From positions 1 through 32,701 of IMG/VR virus record IMGVR_UViG_3300049432_000208: DNA of 32,701 bases; one strand, 5' to 3'. The notes beneath the pieces are model-generated. The model ran no database searches. It saw nothing but the letters and a program-made list of their open reading frames with translations, and was not told the DNA's origin. The position numbers and the translations under genes were made by a program. The DNA comes from a virus. Below are positions 6,794 to 14,634 of the stretch, one piece after another (the first letter of the stretch is position 1; each line of letters starts with the position of its first letter).

Positions 6794-6800
6794 TCCGCTT
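6779..6800 (+). terminator. Hairpin at the end of the TA cargo operon
   Basis: AAGCGGGCT (6779-6787) pairs with AGTCCGCTT (6792-6800), including one G-T pair, around a four-base loop. The following sequence (CCGTTTGCCTCGCTTTTG) has only a loose T content, so it is a probable but weak terminator between convergent genes. Confidence 0.5.
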
Positions 6801-6828
6801 CCGTTTGCCTCGCTTTTGACGCTTTGTT

Positions 6829-7773
6829 TTAGTGTCCCAAAAGGCTGCCTGTCAGTTCATCATACGTTAGCCTCTTACCTGCAATCTGCTTTACCGTCTG
6901 AATAAACCTGTCGGCATCCTTTCCCTTACGTGTATTGAATCTAAAAGTCTGCTCGTCAAGATAGCGGAACAGATGAAAAGGTTCTACGCTCACATACGTT
7001 CCCTTGATACCGCGCTTTAGAAGACTCCAAAAGTTCTCGATACCGTTTGTGTGAATCTGGCCGTCAACATACTTTTCAGCATGGTCAATCACTTGATGGA
7101 TGTAATCAGTGTGAAGACCGCTATAACCTTTCCAACCATCCGTGAAAAGCTCCGCGCCTTTTTCAACTTGACGCTTCACTTCGCCGTGTAGAGTTGCCTG
7201 TGTCGCGTTATCAATGACCTTTGCTCTGACTTTACCATCGCGCTCTAGCAGACCCATGACAGCAACTTTACCTTTGCCGCCTGTGCCTTGAATCTTCCTA
7301 CCGCGCTCGCTTCTATGCATGTTGCGAGCAAGACCGCCGATGTATGTCTCGTCAACTTCCACTTGACCGGATAGTTTCTCAAACGTGCCACTCTGCATAG
7401 CTAGACGGATGCGATGGAGCAGAAACCAAGCGGTCTTCTGAGTGACACCCAGAGCCCGGTGAATCTCATAAGAACTGATGCCATTCTTAGCACTAGCAAT
7501 CAGCCAGATAGCAGCCAGCCACTTATCAAGACTGATAGCCGAGTCTTCCATGACTGTACCGCGCTTGACGCTGAATTGCTTATGACAAGCCTTGTTCATG
7601 CACTTCCACATGCGGCGAGAAGAGAGATAAGATACTGCCTTGCCTTCACAGTGAGGGCATGTGACACCATCAGGCCAACGCATCATTGCCATGAAGGTGA
7701 CGCACGTATCAGCATCAGCGAAATACTTAATCGCTTCTTGAAGTGTCTTGGGGAAGTTGCTTTCGTTTTCCAT
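6829..7773 (-). CDS. IS1595-family (ISXO2-like) transposase
   Basis: A 314-aa protein of full family length. It has an N-terminal zinc ribbon with C39-x2-C42 and C58-x4-C63, a helical DNA-binding part (about 80-125) and the ISXO2-like DDE domain: D141 in VDETYIGG, D212 in FTDGWKGY, and E246/N247 in TNGIENFWSLLKRG. The start ATG at 7773 lies 24 bases inside the right inverted repeat, so its promoter must be in the element's end. No frameshift or stop is seen, so it is probably active. It is transcribed towards the passenger operon. Confidence 0.95.
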   Translation of the reverse strand: MENESNFPKTLQEAIKYFADADTCVTFMAMMRWPDGVTCPHCEGKAVSYLSSRRMWKCMNKACHKQFSVKRGTVMEDSAISLDKWLAAIWLIASAKNGISSYEIHRALGVTQKTAWFLLHRIRLAMQSGTFEKLSGQVEVDETYIGGLARNMHRSERGRKIQGTGGKGKVAVMGLLERDGKVRAKVIDNATQATLHGEVKRQVEKGAELFTDGWKGYSGLHTDYIHQVIDHAEKYVDGQIHTNGIENFWSLLKRGIKGTYVSVEPFHLFRYLDEQTFRFNTRKGKDADRFIQTVKQIAGKRLTYDELTGSLLGH

Positions 7774-7797
7774 GAACGAAGTATCTCATAGAAAGCG

Positions 7798-7821
7798 TGG
7801 TGAGTCAAGTATATTATTACC
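7798..7821 (+). repeat. Right terminal inverted repeat
   Basis: Read inward on the minus strand it starts GGTAATAATAT and ends TTGACTCACCA, matching the left end at 22 of 24 positions. Confidence 0.9.
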
Positions 7822-7829
7822 CTAATTAG
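7822..7829 (+). repeat. Target-site duplication, right copy (CTAATTAG)
   Basis: Identical to 5230-5237, directly next to the right inverted repeat. With one copy kept, the interrupted coding frame is seamless. Confidence 0.9.
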
Positions 7830-7988
7830 CAGTCGAATCCACCAAGCATAAATAGCAAGGGGAGGAAAGAGAAAGACTGCGATTCCGATTAACCCTCCGC
7901 CAAATCCAGCAGCGCCTAGCCACCAAGCGGAATCACGATAAGGCCATGAAGGCCAATCTGCATTTGGTGGGAGAGGTTCATCGGGCAT
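7822..7988 (-). pseudogene. 5' part of the two-TM membrane protein gene split by the transposon
   Basis: Codons 1-55 of the 219-codon gene that continues at 4737-5229. They encode a Pro/Trp-rich N-terminus (about 1-20), the first membrane helix (about 25-48, Gly-rich then FLFPPLAIYAWW) and the beginning of the second. On its own the frame runs into the element and stops at 7683 after about 100 residues, of which the last part is transposon-derived. It lies 75 bases after the 68-aa gene and was probably transcribed with the cyclase. Confidence 0.8.
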
Positions 7989-8063
7989 TAGGAATGAATG
8001 TAATCCTATTTTTAATTAACGTGAAGGTTCTCCATCGACACCCACGCTATGAAACTGCTTGTT

Positions 8064-8270
8064 TCAGTGGCCGCCAGAAGTATCTTTCGTAAATACTCCC
8101 GCCTCTTCCATTAACTTATCAACCGCTGCCGCATTTATTCCTGTTGCGACGATAATGATGGAAATAACCTGTCCATTTTCATCTCGTCTTAGATAATGAG
8201 ATGTGCCGTTTATTGCTTCGGCGATTTCGAGTAGTTGCGCGCCTGTGAGTGTGGTCGGATCAATGCTCAA
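8064..8270 (-). CDS. 68-aa protein of the cyclase cluster
   Basis: I place the start at a TTG (8270) that overlaps the stop of the upstream zinc-ribbon gene (TTGAGCATTGA) and has GGAGG about 12 bases upstream; longer in-frame starts would lie fully inside the zinc-ribbon gene. The sequence suggests a compact alpha/beta unit: a helix (LTGAQLLEIAEAINGT), two strands (HYLRRDENGQVISIIIVATG) and a C-terminal helix. It has no Cys and no membrane segment. No family recognised. Coupled translation argues for a shared function with the cyclase. Confidence 0.55.
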   Translation of the reverse strand: MSIDPTTLTGAQLLEIAEAINGTSHYLRRDENGQVISIIIVATGINAAAVDKLMEEAGVFTKDTSGGH

Positions 8271-8439
8271 GACTCTTCTCAGCCTCCAGAAGCTCCCGCC
8301 AGTGCTCGCCTGATTGCTGTTGCTTAAAAGCCACATGCTCGACCTTCCGCGATCCACATTTCTCACACGGCTTGGAGAATGTGGGCTGCTCGTGAAGACA
8401 CGTCGTACAGACGTAACTGCGATTAAGATTGTCAGTCAT
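8260..8439 (-). CDS. 59-aa zinc-ribbon protein coupled to the cyclase
   Basis: The ATG at 8439 overlaps the cyclase stop (ATGACTGA). The protein carries CTTC (residues 11-14) and CEKC (about 24-27), a four-Cys zinc ribbon, followed by a charged helical tail with several Gln/Glu. A longer frame to 8574 exists but would overlap the cyclase gene deeply. Such mini ribbons may act as adaptor or nucleic-acid-binding parts; the specific role here is unknown. Confidence 0.65.
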   Translation of the reverse strand: MTDNLNRSYVCTTCLHEQPTFSKPCEKCGSRKVEHVAFKQQQSGEHWRELLEAEKSLEH

Positions 8440-9211
8440 TCTTCTTAGGTCGCGGACCAACAGGTATACGAAGTGGCGGTCGAGACGTGGTCTGGGATTT
8501 ATTAGGATCAGCGGGTTGGGGGCGAGGGCTAGGAATGGAGCGGGGCTGTACACTCGGCGGCTTTTGTCCACCACTTAAACCGCTTCCCTGGCTGCTGATT
8601 ATTCCTCGAGCCGATGTTGGGTTGTTAGCTCCCCTTTGTCTTTCGGCGATCATCCGCGGTGTAGCGGTCTTGGTGATCTGATGCTTGCCATCAAACCCCT
8701 GTAATTCGAATTCAGACGATATGAATCTTAGGGTCTTATGCTCAGGTGCCTTCTCAAAATCAATCTGACTTATTGCATCCCTGCTGACCATGACACCGCT
8801 GCCCCGAGCCACGCTCATCACACGCTGGGTGAAATTAACGGCTGTGCCGAAGATGTCGCCGTTATCTTCAATCCGTACAGCGCCAACATGCACTCCTGCT
8901 CGGATTGCCACCCTCTGATCCCCGGTGTCATCGTGTAATGACACTGCAAAATTAAATGCCGCGACTGCTGTTTTGAAGACTGCAAAAAAAGAGTCGCCAG
9001 CAGTTTTAACTTCATAACCGTTCCAGAGGCTTATCCAAGAACGTGCCGATAGGAAATGGGCACGTCGGATTTCATGAAACTGCTGGTCTCCAACTTCGCG
9101 CTGTAAGACGGTTGAACCAACGATGTCAGTGAAGACAATGGCGAGGGTAAGATGGTCTGTTTTGGCTTGAAGCCAATCCTGAATGCTCATAACGGGCGCA
9201 TTGTACGTCAT
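8432..9211 (-). CDS. Class III adenylate/guanylate-type nucleotide cyclase with Pro-rich tail
   Basis: 259 aa. The catalytic domain (about 20-185) has the class III set: metal Asp D29 in FTDIVGST and D73 in TAGDSF, the purine-side residues K69 (GYEVKTAGD) and D119 (NGDIFGTAVN), and the transition-state pair N126 and R130. The Lys/Asp pair is the one expected for ATP rather than GTP. No sensor domain or membrane helix precedes it; residues about 195-259 are a disordered Pro/Ser/Arg-rich tail. It heads a minus-strand cluster with a zinc ribbon, a 68-aa protein, a two-TM protein and a beta-rich protein. Signalling by a cyclic nucleotide to the membrane partner is a reasonable inference. Confidence 0.85.
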   Translation of the reverse strand: MTYNAPVMSIQDWLQAKTDHLTLAIVFTDIVGSTVLQREVGDQQFHEIRRAHFLSARSWISLWNGYEVKTAGDSFFAVFKTAVAAFNFAVSLHDDTGDQRVAIRAGVHVGAVRIEDNGDIFGTAVNFTQRVMSVARGSGVMVSRDAISQIDFEKAPEHKTLRFISSEFELQGFDGKHQITKTATPRMIAERQRGANNPTSARGIISSQGSGLSGGQKPPSVQPRSIPSPRPQPADPNKSQTTSRPPLRIPVGPRPKKND

Positions 9212-9395
9212 GTAGGCAGTAGGGGTGTAGCCCTCAGGTAGGAACTACGCGCTCAGGCGGGCAGGATCGAGCAGCTTTGGCCACCTCAGAGCTGACTAGA
9301 GACAAAGCAGCAGGGCTGTGATAGCATCTGCGCCGTCCTCAGTCCAAAAAGGATTCTCACCGTTACTGCTATTGAAATCGAGGAGCGATGAACAT

Positions 9396-9818
9396 ATGAA
9401 ACCCTGGTACAAGAACTGGAAAATCATTGGTGGCATAGTGGTGGCTGTGCTGATTATCGGCGCGATCAAGAATCAGACCGACCAGCAAAAGAATGCTCCG
9501 GCTACAAACCAACAGAGCAGCAATCCTCCCGCTACTCAAAACAGTGCTTTGGCTCCCGTCCCTGCGCCTTCGTCTGCCATTCAACCACAGCCCGCGACCG
9601 GCGTCGTCATGGCCAATTACAACCGGGTGAAAACTGGAATGAAATATAATGAAGTGGTAGCTATCCTTGGTAAAGAAGGAATTGAACAAAGCAGTAACGA
9701 GATCGGCGGAGTGACGACTGTCATGTATCAGTGGGAAGGCGAGAGTTTCGGGGCGAACATGAATGCAATGTTTCAGAATGGCAAGCTAATTTCAAAGGCA
9801 CAGTTCGGTCTTAAATAG
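9396..9818 (+). CDS. Membrane-anchored DUF3862/SmpA-like protein
   Basis: 140 aa from the ATG at 9396, chosen for the GAGGAG 9 bases upstream; the longer frame from 9318 lacks a ribosome site. It has a short cytoplasmic start, one membrane helix (about 9-24, IIGGIVVAVLIIGAI), a low-complexity Gln/Asn/Pro/Ser/Ala linker (about 27-70) and a C-terminal domain (about 73-140) with YNRVKTGMKYNEVVAILG, a W in YQWEG and FQNGKLISKAQFGLK. This matches the DUF3862 (BLIP/SmpA-like) pattern. It is divergent from the cyclase and convergent with the phage tail gene, so it is probably a host or moron gene. Confidence 0.75.
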   Translation: MKPWYKNWKIIGGIVVAVLIIGAIKNQTDQQKNAPATNQQSSNPPATQNSALAPVPAPSSAIQPQPATGVVMANYNRVKTGMKYNEVVAILGKEGIEQSSNEIGGVTTVMYQWEGESFGANMNAMFQNGKLISKAQFGLK

Positions 9819-9908
9819 AAGCACACAGAAGACGAGCGTGCAGAAAATCATCAAACTTTTCACCTAGCTTCTCCTGAATTGAAATAACTATCAGTCTTTC
9901 AAGCGACA

Positions 9909-12900
9909 TTAAGGCAAGTCGGCACAGTAGGTTTCAAATTGAATCATTTCCGCCGTAGTCAATGGACGATTGACGGCAAGCGTTTCAACCATCTCAACTC
10001 CTGCCGGTAGAGCGGCGGCGGCTGTACTTGCGCCGATATAAAGCGCGCTTGAAGCGGAAGCAGCAGCAGGGATTGTGCCGCCGTATGTCAGAGTCTTTGC
10101 TACGCCGTCCAACCGTGCCTGCATTCGGGCAGCATTACCGACTCCTGCACCATCGAAGCGTTGAATAAACGTGTGGAAAGTCGAGCCGAGTGCCTGAGTG
10201 AATACACCGTAGCTGCCCATCTGAAGATAGATGTCGTTAGCGGCGATGTAAGGGATGTAGTCACTGCCGTTTCCAGTCCCCATCACAGTGCCGCTACTTG
10301 ATAGTTTCATCAAATGAATGACTGTATAACCCGTCAGTCCTGACAGAATTCCGCTGGCAGTTGCCATCACATCATCCACACCGTCGAACACGACCGCTGG
10401 AACCGACCCATGCCTATTGATTCGGTACTGCGGCCTCTTTCCACTGGTCGCCTGGGTAACATGATTATCCTGACCTGAGAGGTCATTCCACGTCGTGACG
10501 GTATTCGTGTCTACGAGTCCAGTGATAGAGCGGGATGAGAGCCACAAAATCAAACCTTCAATTTCCAGCGGAGAGAAGGCGCGGCGCAACCACTCAATTC
10601 TCCACTGGCGGGATGTTGGATTGAAAGTAAAGCCCGACTGATTAGCCATGCGGATAGTAACTTGATCTTTAGCGGGTATAAAAGCGTTCCACGTCAGGCC
10701 GCCTTCAAGGGTACCCACCGGTGTCGCATGGACAGAATCCTTCGTCCTCACGCCTGTGACTGTGGCCGTTTGCTCTTCAACGACGCTTGCGAAGATGGAC
10801 GGGAAATCTATAGTAACAAGCTGGCTGGGCTGCTCGCCCTTCGTGGCATACGCCACCGTGCTTGACCAATTGCCGCTATCGAATCGCGCTCTTAACTGGA
10901 CATCTCCACCGAGACTCCAGAATGCAGTGGGCGTCAGATTTTTACCGGGAAGCGTAAACGTCTTTGCCGTTGACCAGTCCGTTCCCAGCACTTTGATCTG
11001 CACGACCGTGGTTTCTACTTCGAGGTCGGTGAGCGCAGTTGTCAGAGTCAGCACGACGCGACCCCAGCCGCTGGCATCTTTATTGACAGCAATCGTCGGC
11101 GCAGGCAGCGGAGATCCTAAATATGTGTTCTCCAATGCGTGTCCATACCACCTTGATACATTGCCCTGACCATCATAAGCCCGCACAAAGAAGTCGCTGT
11201 GATAGAAGGGATTCAGACGGTCGATGTAGAAGTAAGGAGTGCGTCCTTTGTAAATTACCTCGCCCCCTATACCTCCTGTGTTGTAATCGGGGATGCTCAT
11301 CCCGCCGCTCGCCCACACGCCGCCCGTCACGGCGTCCACCACCTCATAGCCCACAATCTTTTCAGGATTGGTGACAACATCCGCTGGCTCATCCCAGTAA
11401 ACCAGCTTGCTTCCATGTGTAGGGGTCTTGGGGTCAATAGCGAAGTCGGGAATGTCGCCAATCGAGAGCGTTTCATTAGTTACGTTGAAGGTGTCGGAAA
11501 TGCTCGATGCGCTCGGTGATCTTGTGACTGCCAATTCCGCGACGATCCTGACCGTGTGAACACCCTTGCCGCGCGCGATGAATGTGAAGGCCGCCTGATT
11601 CGAAGCATCCGGCACCAGCACGACCTCAGTCAGTTGCTCAGCGCCTCCCGGTGAAGTCAGATAGACCTTTGCTCTCATCTGACCATAGGTGTACGTCGGA
11701 AAGGTGTAGATGCCGCGAATGAACTGAACGAAAGCACCGTTCGACGTGTGCTTGCCTGTGATCGTCTTAGTGCCGATGGTGCCGGCGCCGGGAAGGGTGG
11801 GGGAGATGTTATTCGTTCGTCCTGCCGCCGACTTTTTCCCGCTCCAGTTGACTGTGTACACCCGGAAGACCAGAGCCGCACTCCAACCAGCAGGAGGAGC
11901 CACGGTGAAACGGAGCGCCGGTGTTTTGCCACCAGGTATGAGGTATTCGACGCTGGAGATCACTTGGTAGATCTCGTACTCTTTGGTATCACCTGCCGTG
12001 GAAGCCGGATAACTCCCGACAATCCGCTGTCCGTCGAAATCGAGCGTCAGGCTGGCCGGCTCCGGAGGCAGATCCAACTTACCCAGCACTGTATAGGCCG
12101 CCGTCACAGCAGTGCCTGCGGTGAAAGCCGTTTCAGTGACCACCTTGACCGTGTAGCTCACCTTTTCAACGCCGCGCACCTCAAAAGCAGCTTGAAGGTA
12201 TGTCGGGTCAGGCGCGATCGTGCCATAGTCTTTATAGGTGTTGTCTGCCTCGGCGGTCTTCTTGACGTAGATCCTTCCGACATGAGCATTAGCCGAAGGA
12301 GAGAACTGCACGGCCACGCGCAGGCTGGTCACAACAGTCTGGTCTGCTTGCAGGATGCTGCTCTCTGAGAGCGTCACACTTTCAACGGCGGGCGGGGCAT
12401 CGAGCAGTCCGGCGCGCGCTTCCGGAAGCCGACTCGGAAGCGGCGAATGATCGGTGTCACTGTATGCTGCCGGATTGTAAAGACTCATGTTGAGCGGGTC
12501 GCCGATCCCTGTCTCAACATGCTCTTCTTTTTTAATGACGACGAATTCCTGATCTTCCCAATCGACCGCAGTGGAGTTGGTCACAAGCACAGGATCGCCC
12601 GGCAGAACGTGATAAGTTTTCGGGCTGCCCTTAAGGGCTGCCATTTGATCCTGGTCACACAGCACGCGGGCGTAGAAGCTGACGCCGCGCTGCACCTGCG
12701 AACGATAGGCCGTGCCGAAATCAATCGTGACTGCCCGCTCCTGCTTGTCGGCTTCAAGCAGAGCATCGCGCACCAGTTCCACCGGCTCGCCTTCATCGAG
12801 GAACTCATGCTGCTTGTCGCGGTAGATGCCGATGATCTTATTCGGCCTGCTCTTGCGATCCACCGGCCACGTGCGAAAGGAACCTGGGGCGGTGTGAGCG

Positions 12901-14060
12901 AGATCAAGGGTAAACACCGGCGCCCTCGTCGCCGGTGACATGAAGCGCATCATGTCGTTGCGATAAGTCCCGGTGCCATATCCTGACCACTGCCAATCAG
13001 CGCAACTGATCTGGCAGATTCGGTCGAGCATCGTTGTGAGGTCATAAGGCGGCATGAACCAGAGGCCGCACTCGAAGCGGGGAATCTGGATGAGCAGTCC
13101 CGCGGTGGCGACATCCGGTGGCGTTCCGGCAGTTACTCCTGAGAGAGTCGTGATGAGCAGGCTGCGCGTGACGGGGCTGGGCACATCGAAATAGCCGACG
13201 AAAGCGCCTGCCGCATCCGTCACGTACACTCTGAACGAGGTGTGATCAATGATGTCTTCTTTGAGCAGCCAGTTGACCTGAAAGGCCGTCTCTCCAACGC
13301 CGAGCGTGATCGAGTCGGTAGCAATAGAAGCAGAGTTTCTGGAAGCGCTGGAATTCTCAGCGCCTTTCACTGTCACGACACGGACGCCGTAGGTGCTGCC
13401 CGCCACGAGTGTTCCGCCTGAAGTCGGCGTCAAAGAGAGCGAGCGCGGCGTATAGCTGGCATCGTCCCACCAGATCAGCTCGTCGTTCCAATCGCGCCAA
13501 TCTACCCATGCCGGCCAGTTGACGAGGCTCTTCGGTCGCTGACCCCAGCGGATGAGCTGATCGGCGGCAGCATTGGCCGGGTTTGGTTTGTAGAAGTAGT
13601 GGAGGCGCGGATCATCGGCATCGGGCACCAAATCACCATTAGCTTTGATCTGTCGCCCAAGATTGTCGTAGTTGGCCGTGCGAAGAGTGCGGAAGATTCC
13701 GAAGACGGACTTCGTTTGCTCGTCGCTCAATCCTCGCGGCAACCTGGCTGAATAATAGGCTGCGTCGGGGTGGCCTCCTTCGGTCGGAAAGAATTCGTCG
13801 GCCACGTCATCGGGCAGGCCGTTGTGAAAAGCATAGTCGGCTGCTTCAATAGGGAAGGCATCTGCATAAAGACGCACGAGAGCATCCCACGGCCCTTTAC
13901 CGACAACCTGCTGAATGATCTTTTGAGTCACCTCAGCCGTGCCGCCCTGATTCATTGCCGTCTCATCACGGTGCTTGGCACGCCAGCCCGTGAGGGGCTG
14001 CTCGTTGTAGGCAATGGGAAAGCGCTGGAGCTTATCAAGGGGATCAAGGACTGACGACAT
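9909..14060 (-). CDS. Tail tip/fibre protein with Fn3-like domains and C-terminal LamG (1,383 aa)
   Basis: The ATG at 14060 follows AAGGAGG by 8 bases and overlaps the upstream gene by 17 bp; a further 26 in-frame codons upstream are unlikely. The N-terminal ~560 residues look like a tail-hub region (many aromatic and acidic residues, WPVDRKSRPNKIIGIYRD near 420). The middle part (about 570-1150) is a chain of beta-sandwich, Fn3-type segments. The last ~220 residues form a concanavalin/LamG-like domain (LILWLSS, WNDLSGQDNHV, VVFDGVDDV, LYIGAS). As the last and largest gene of the tail module it is probably the host-recognition protein, with the lectin-like end binding a surface glycan (inference). 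Confidence 0.75.
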   Translation of the reverse strand: MSSVLDPLDKLQRFPIAYNEQPLTGWRAKHRDETAMNQGGTAEVTQKIIQQVVGKGPWDALVRLYADAFPIEAADYAFHNGLPDDVADEFFPTEGGHPDAAYYSARLPRGLSDEQTKSVFGIFRTLRTANYDNLGRQIKANGDLVPDADDPRLHYFYKPNPANAAADQLIRWGQRPKSLVNWPAWVDWRDWNDELIWWDDASYTPRSLSLTPTSGGTLVAGSTYGVRVVTVKGAENSSASRNSASIATDSITLGVGETAFQVNWLLKEDIIDHTSFRVYVTDAAGAFVGYFDVPSPVTRSLLITTLSGVTAGTPPDVATAGLLIQIPRFECGLWFMPPYDLTTMLDRICQISCADWQWSGYGTGTYRNDMMRFMSPATRAPVFTLDLAHTAPGSFRTWPVDRKSRPNKIIGIYRDKQHEFLDEGEPVELVRDALLEADKQERAVTIDFGTAYRSQVQRGVSFYARVLCDQDQMAALKGSPKTYHVLPGDPVLVTNSTAVDWEDQEFVVIKKEEHVETGIGDPLNMSLYNPAAYSDTDHSPLPSRLPEARAGLLDAPPAVESVTLSESSILQADQTVVTSLRVAVQFSPSANAHVGRIYVKKTAEADNTYKDYGTIAPDPTYLQAAFEVRGVEKVSYTVKVVTETAFTAGTAVTAAYTVLGKLDLPPEPASLTLDFDGQRIVGSYPASTAGDTKEYEIYQVISSVEYLIPGGKTPALRFTVAPPAGWSAALVFRVYTVNWSGKKSAAGRTNNISPTLPGAGTIGTKTITGKHTSNGAFVQFIRGIYTFPTYTYGQMRAKVYLTSPGGAEQLTEVVLVPDASNQAAFTFIARGKGVHTVRIVAELAVTRSPSASSISDTFNVTNETLSIGDIPDFAIDPKTPTHGSKLVYWDEPADVVTNPEKIVGYEVVDAVTGGVWASGGMSIPDYNTGGIGGEVIYKGRTPYFYIDRLNPFYHSDFFVRAYDGQGNVSRWYGHALENTYLGSPLPAPTIAVNKDASGWGRVVLTLTTALTDLEVETTVVQIKVLGTDWSTAKTFTLPGKNLTPTAFWSLGGDVQLRARFDSGNWSSTVAYATKGEQPSQLVTIDFPSIFASVVEEQTATVTGVRTKDSVHATPVGTLEGGLTWNAFIPAKDQVTIRMANQSGFTFNPTSRQWRIEWLRRAFSPLEIEGLILWLSSRSITGLVDTNTVTTWNDLSGQDNHVTQATSGKRPQYRINRHGSVPAVVFDGVDDVMATASGILSGLTGYTVIHLMKLSSSGTVMGTGNGSDYIPYIAANDIYLQMGSYGVFTQALGSTFHTFIQRFDGAGVGNAARMQARLDGVAKTLTYGGTIPAAASASSALYIGASTAAAALPAGVEMVETLAVNRPLTTAEMIQFETYCADLP

Positions 14061-14628
14061 AAGGGTATTCCTCCTTGATGCGAAACGACCATGAGACCCC
14101 GCCGCGCTGGTTGTATTCGTAGTCGAGATCGGAATCAATCAGGTAAGTGCGACGCTCGTTGACAGTGCCCGATGGGTTGATGAGGTCAACCAGCTTGCCG
14201 GGATAGTGAAAGAGGTGCCAGGCCTTTAACTCTTCAAACTCTTCGAGGTCGCTGTCCGGATTGCTGAGTTCCCAATCGTGGACGTGCTCACCAAGACCGG
14301 AGCTGCGCGTCTGCGTTGGCCCGTAAATGGGACGAAACACCTGCACGCCCGGCTTCTTGGCATGAATGGGGTTGTTGAATTTCCAGTAAGTCGGAACAAG
14401 CGCGCGCACCGTGATTGTGACAACGGTGGCAGGGTCGGGTCCGTTGTCGCCGGAGACGGTATGGACGCCCGTCCGGTTGGGAGCCTCCCAGACCACGCTT
14501 TGAAGCGCGACGTTGGAGAGAAGACCTGCGCTCGCTGCCCATGTGACATCCTGGTTGGACGCGAAAGCGGTCAGGCTGTCGCCATCTTTAACGAGTGGCC
14601 CTGCCGGGGTGATAGTTGGTGAAGGCAT
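14044..14628 (-). CDS. Minor tail protein with N-terminal Ig-like segment (194 aa)
   Basis: Residues about 1-75 look like a bacterial Ig-like domain (TWAASAGLLSN, VVWEAPNRTGVHTVSGDN). Residues 80-194 form an alpha/beta part rich in aromatic residues (FEELKAWHLFHYPGKLVDLINP, then YLIDSDLDYEYNQRGGVSWSFRIKEEYP), which is the look of distal-tail or baseplate-adaptor proteins. It sits between the DUF2163-like minor tail gene and the fibre gene, with which it overlaps by 17 bp. Exact tail position is not certain. Confidence 0.6.
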   Translation of the reverse strand: MPSPTITPAGPLVKDGDSLTAFASNQDVTWAASAGLLSNVALQSVVWEAPNRTGVHTVSGDNGPDPATVVTITVRALVPTYWKFNNPIHAKKPGVQVFRPIYGPTQTRSSGLGEHVHDWELSNPDSDLEEFEELKAWHLFHYPGKLVDLINPSGTVNERRTYLIDSDLDYEYNQRGGVSWSFRIKEEYPYVVSP

Positions 14629-14634
14629 AGTTTA

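Larger units (their letters stand above)
5238..7821 (+). mobile_element. IS1595-family transposon with toxin-antitoxin cargo (2,584 bp)
   Basis: The element has 24-bp terminal inverted repeats (22 of 24 matching) beginning GGTAATAATAT, an IS1595-type DD(E/N) transposase on the minus strand at its right end, and four tightly coupled plus-strand passenger genes: DUF3467, a DUF433 antitoxin, a DUF5615 PIN-like toxin and a 51-aa protein. The 8-bp CTAATTAG flanks both ends. It interrupts a membrane-protein gene that is restored exactly on removal, so it moved in as one unit and recently enough that the target has not decayed. Passenger genes are known in some IS1595 subgroups; whether this set has been described I cannot say. 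Confidence 0.92.

Noticed and set aside
11748-12368. Plus-strand open frame of 206 codons inside the tail fibre gene
   Set aside because: It is a shadow of the long minus-strand gene, has no ribosome site and a composition unlike a folded protein.
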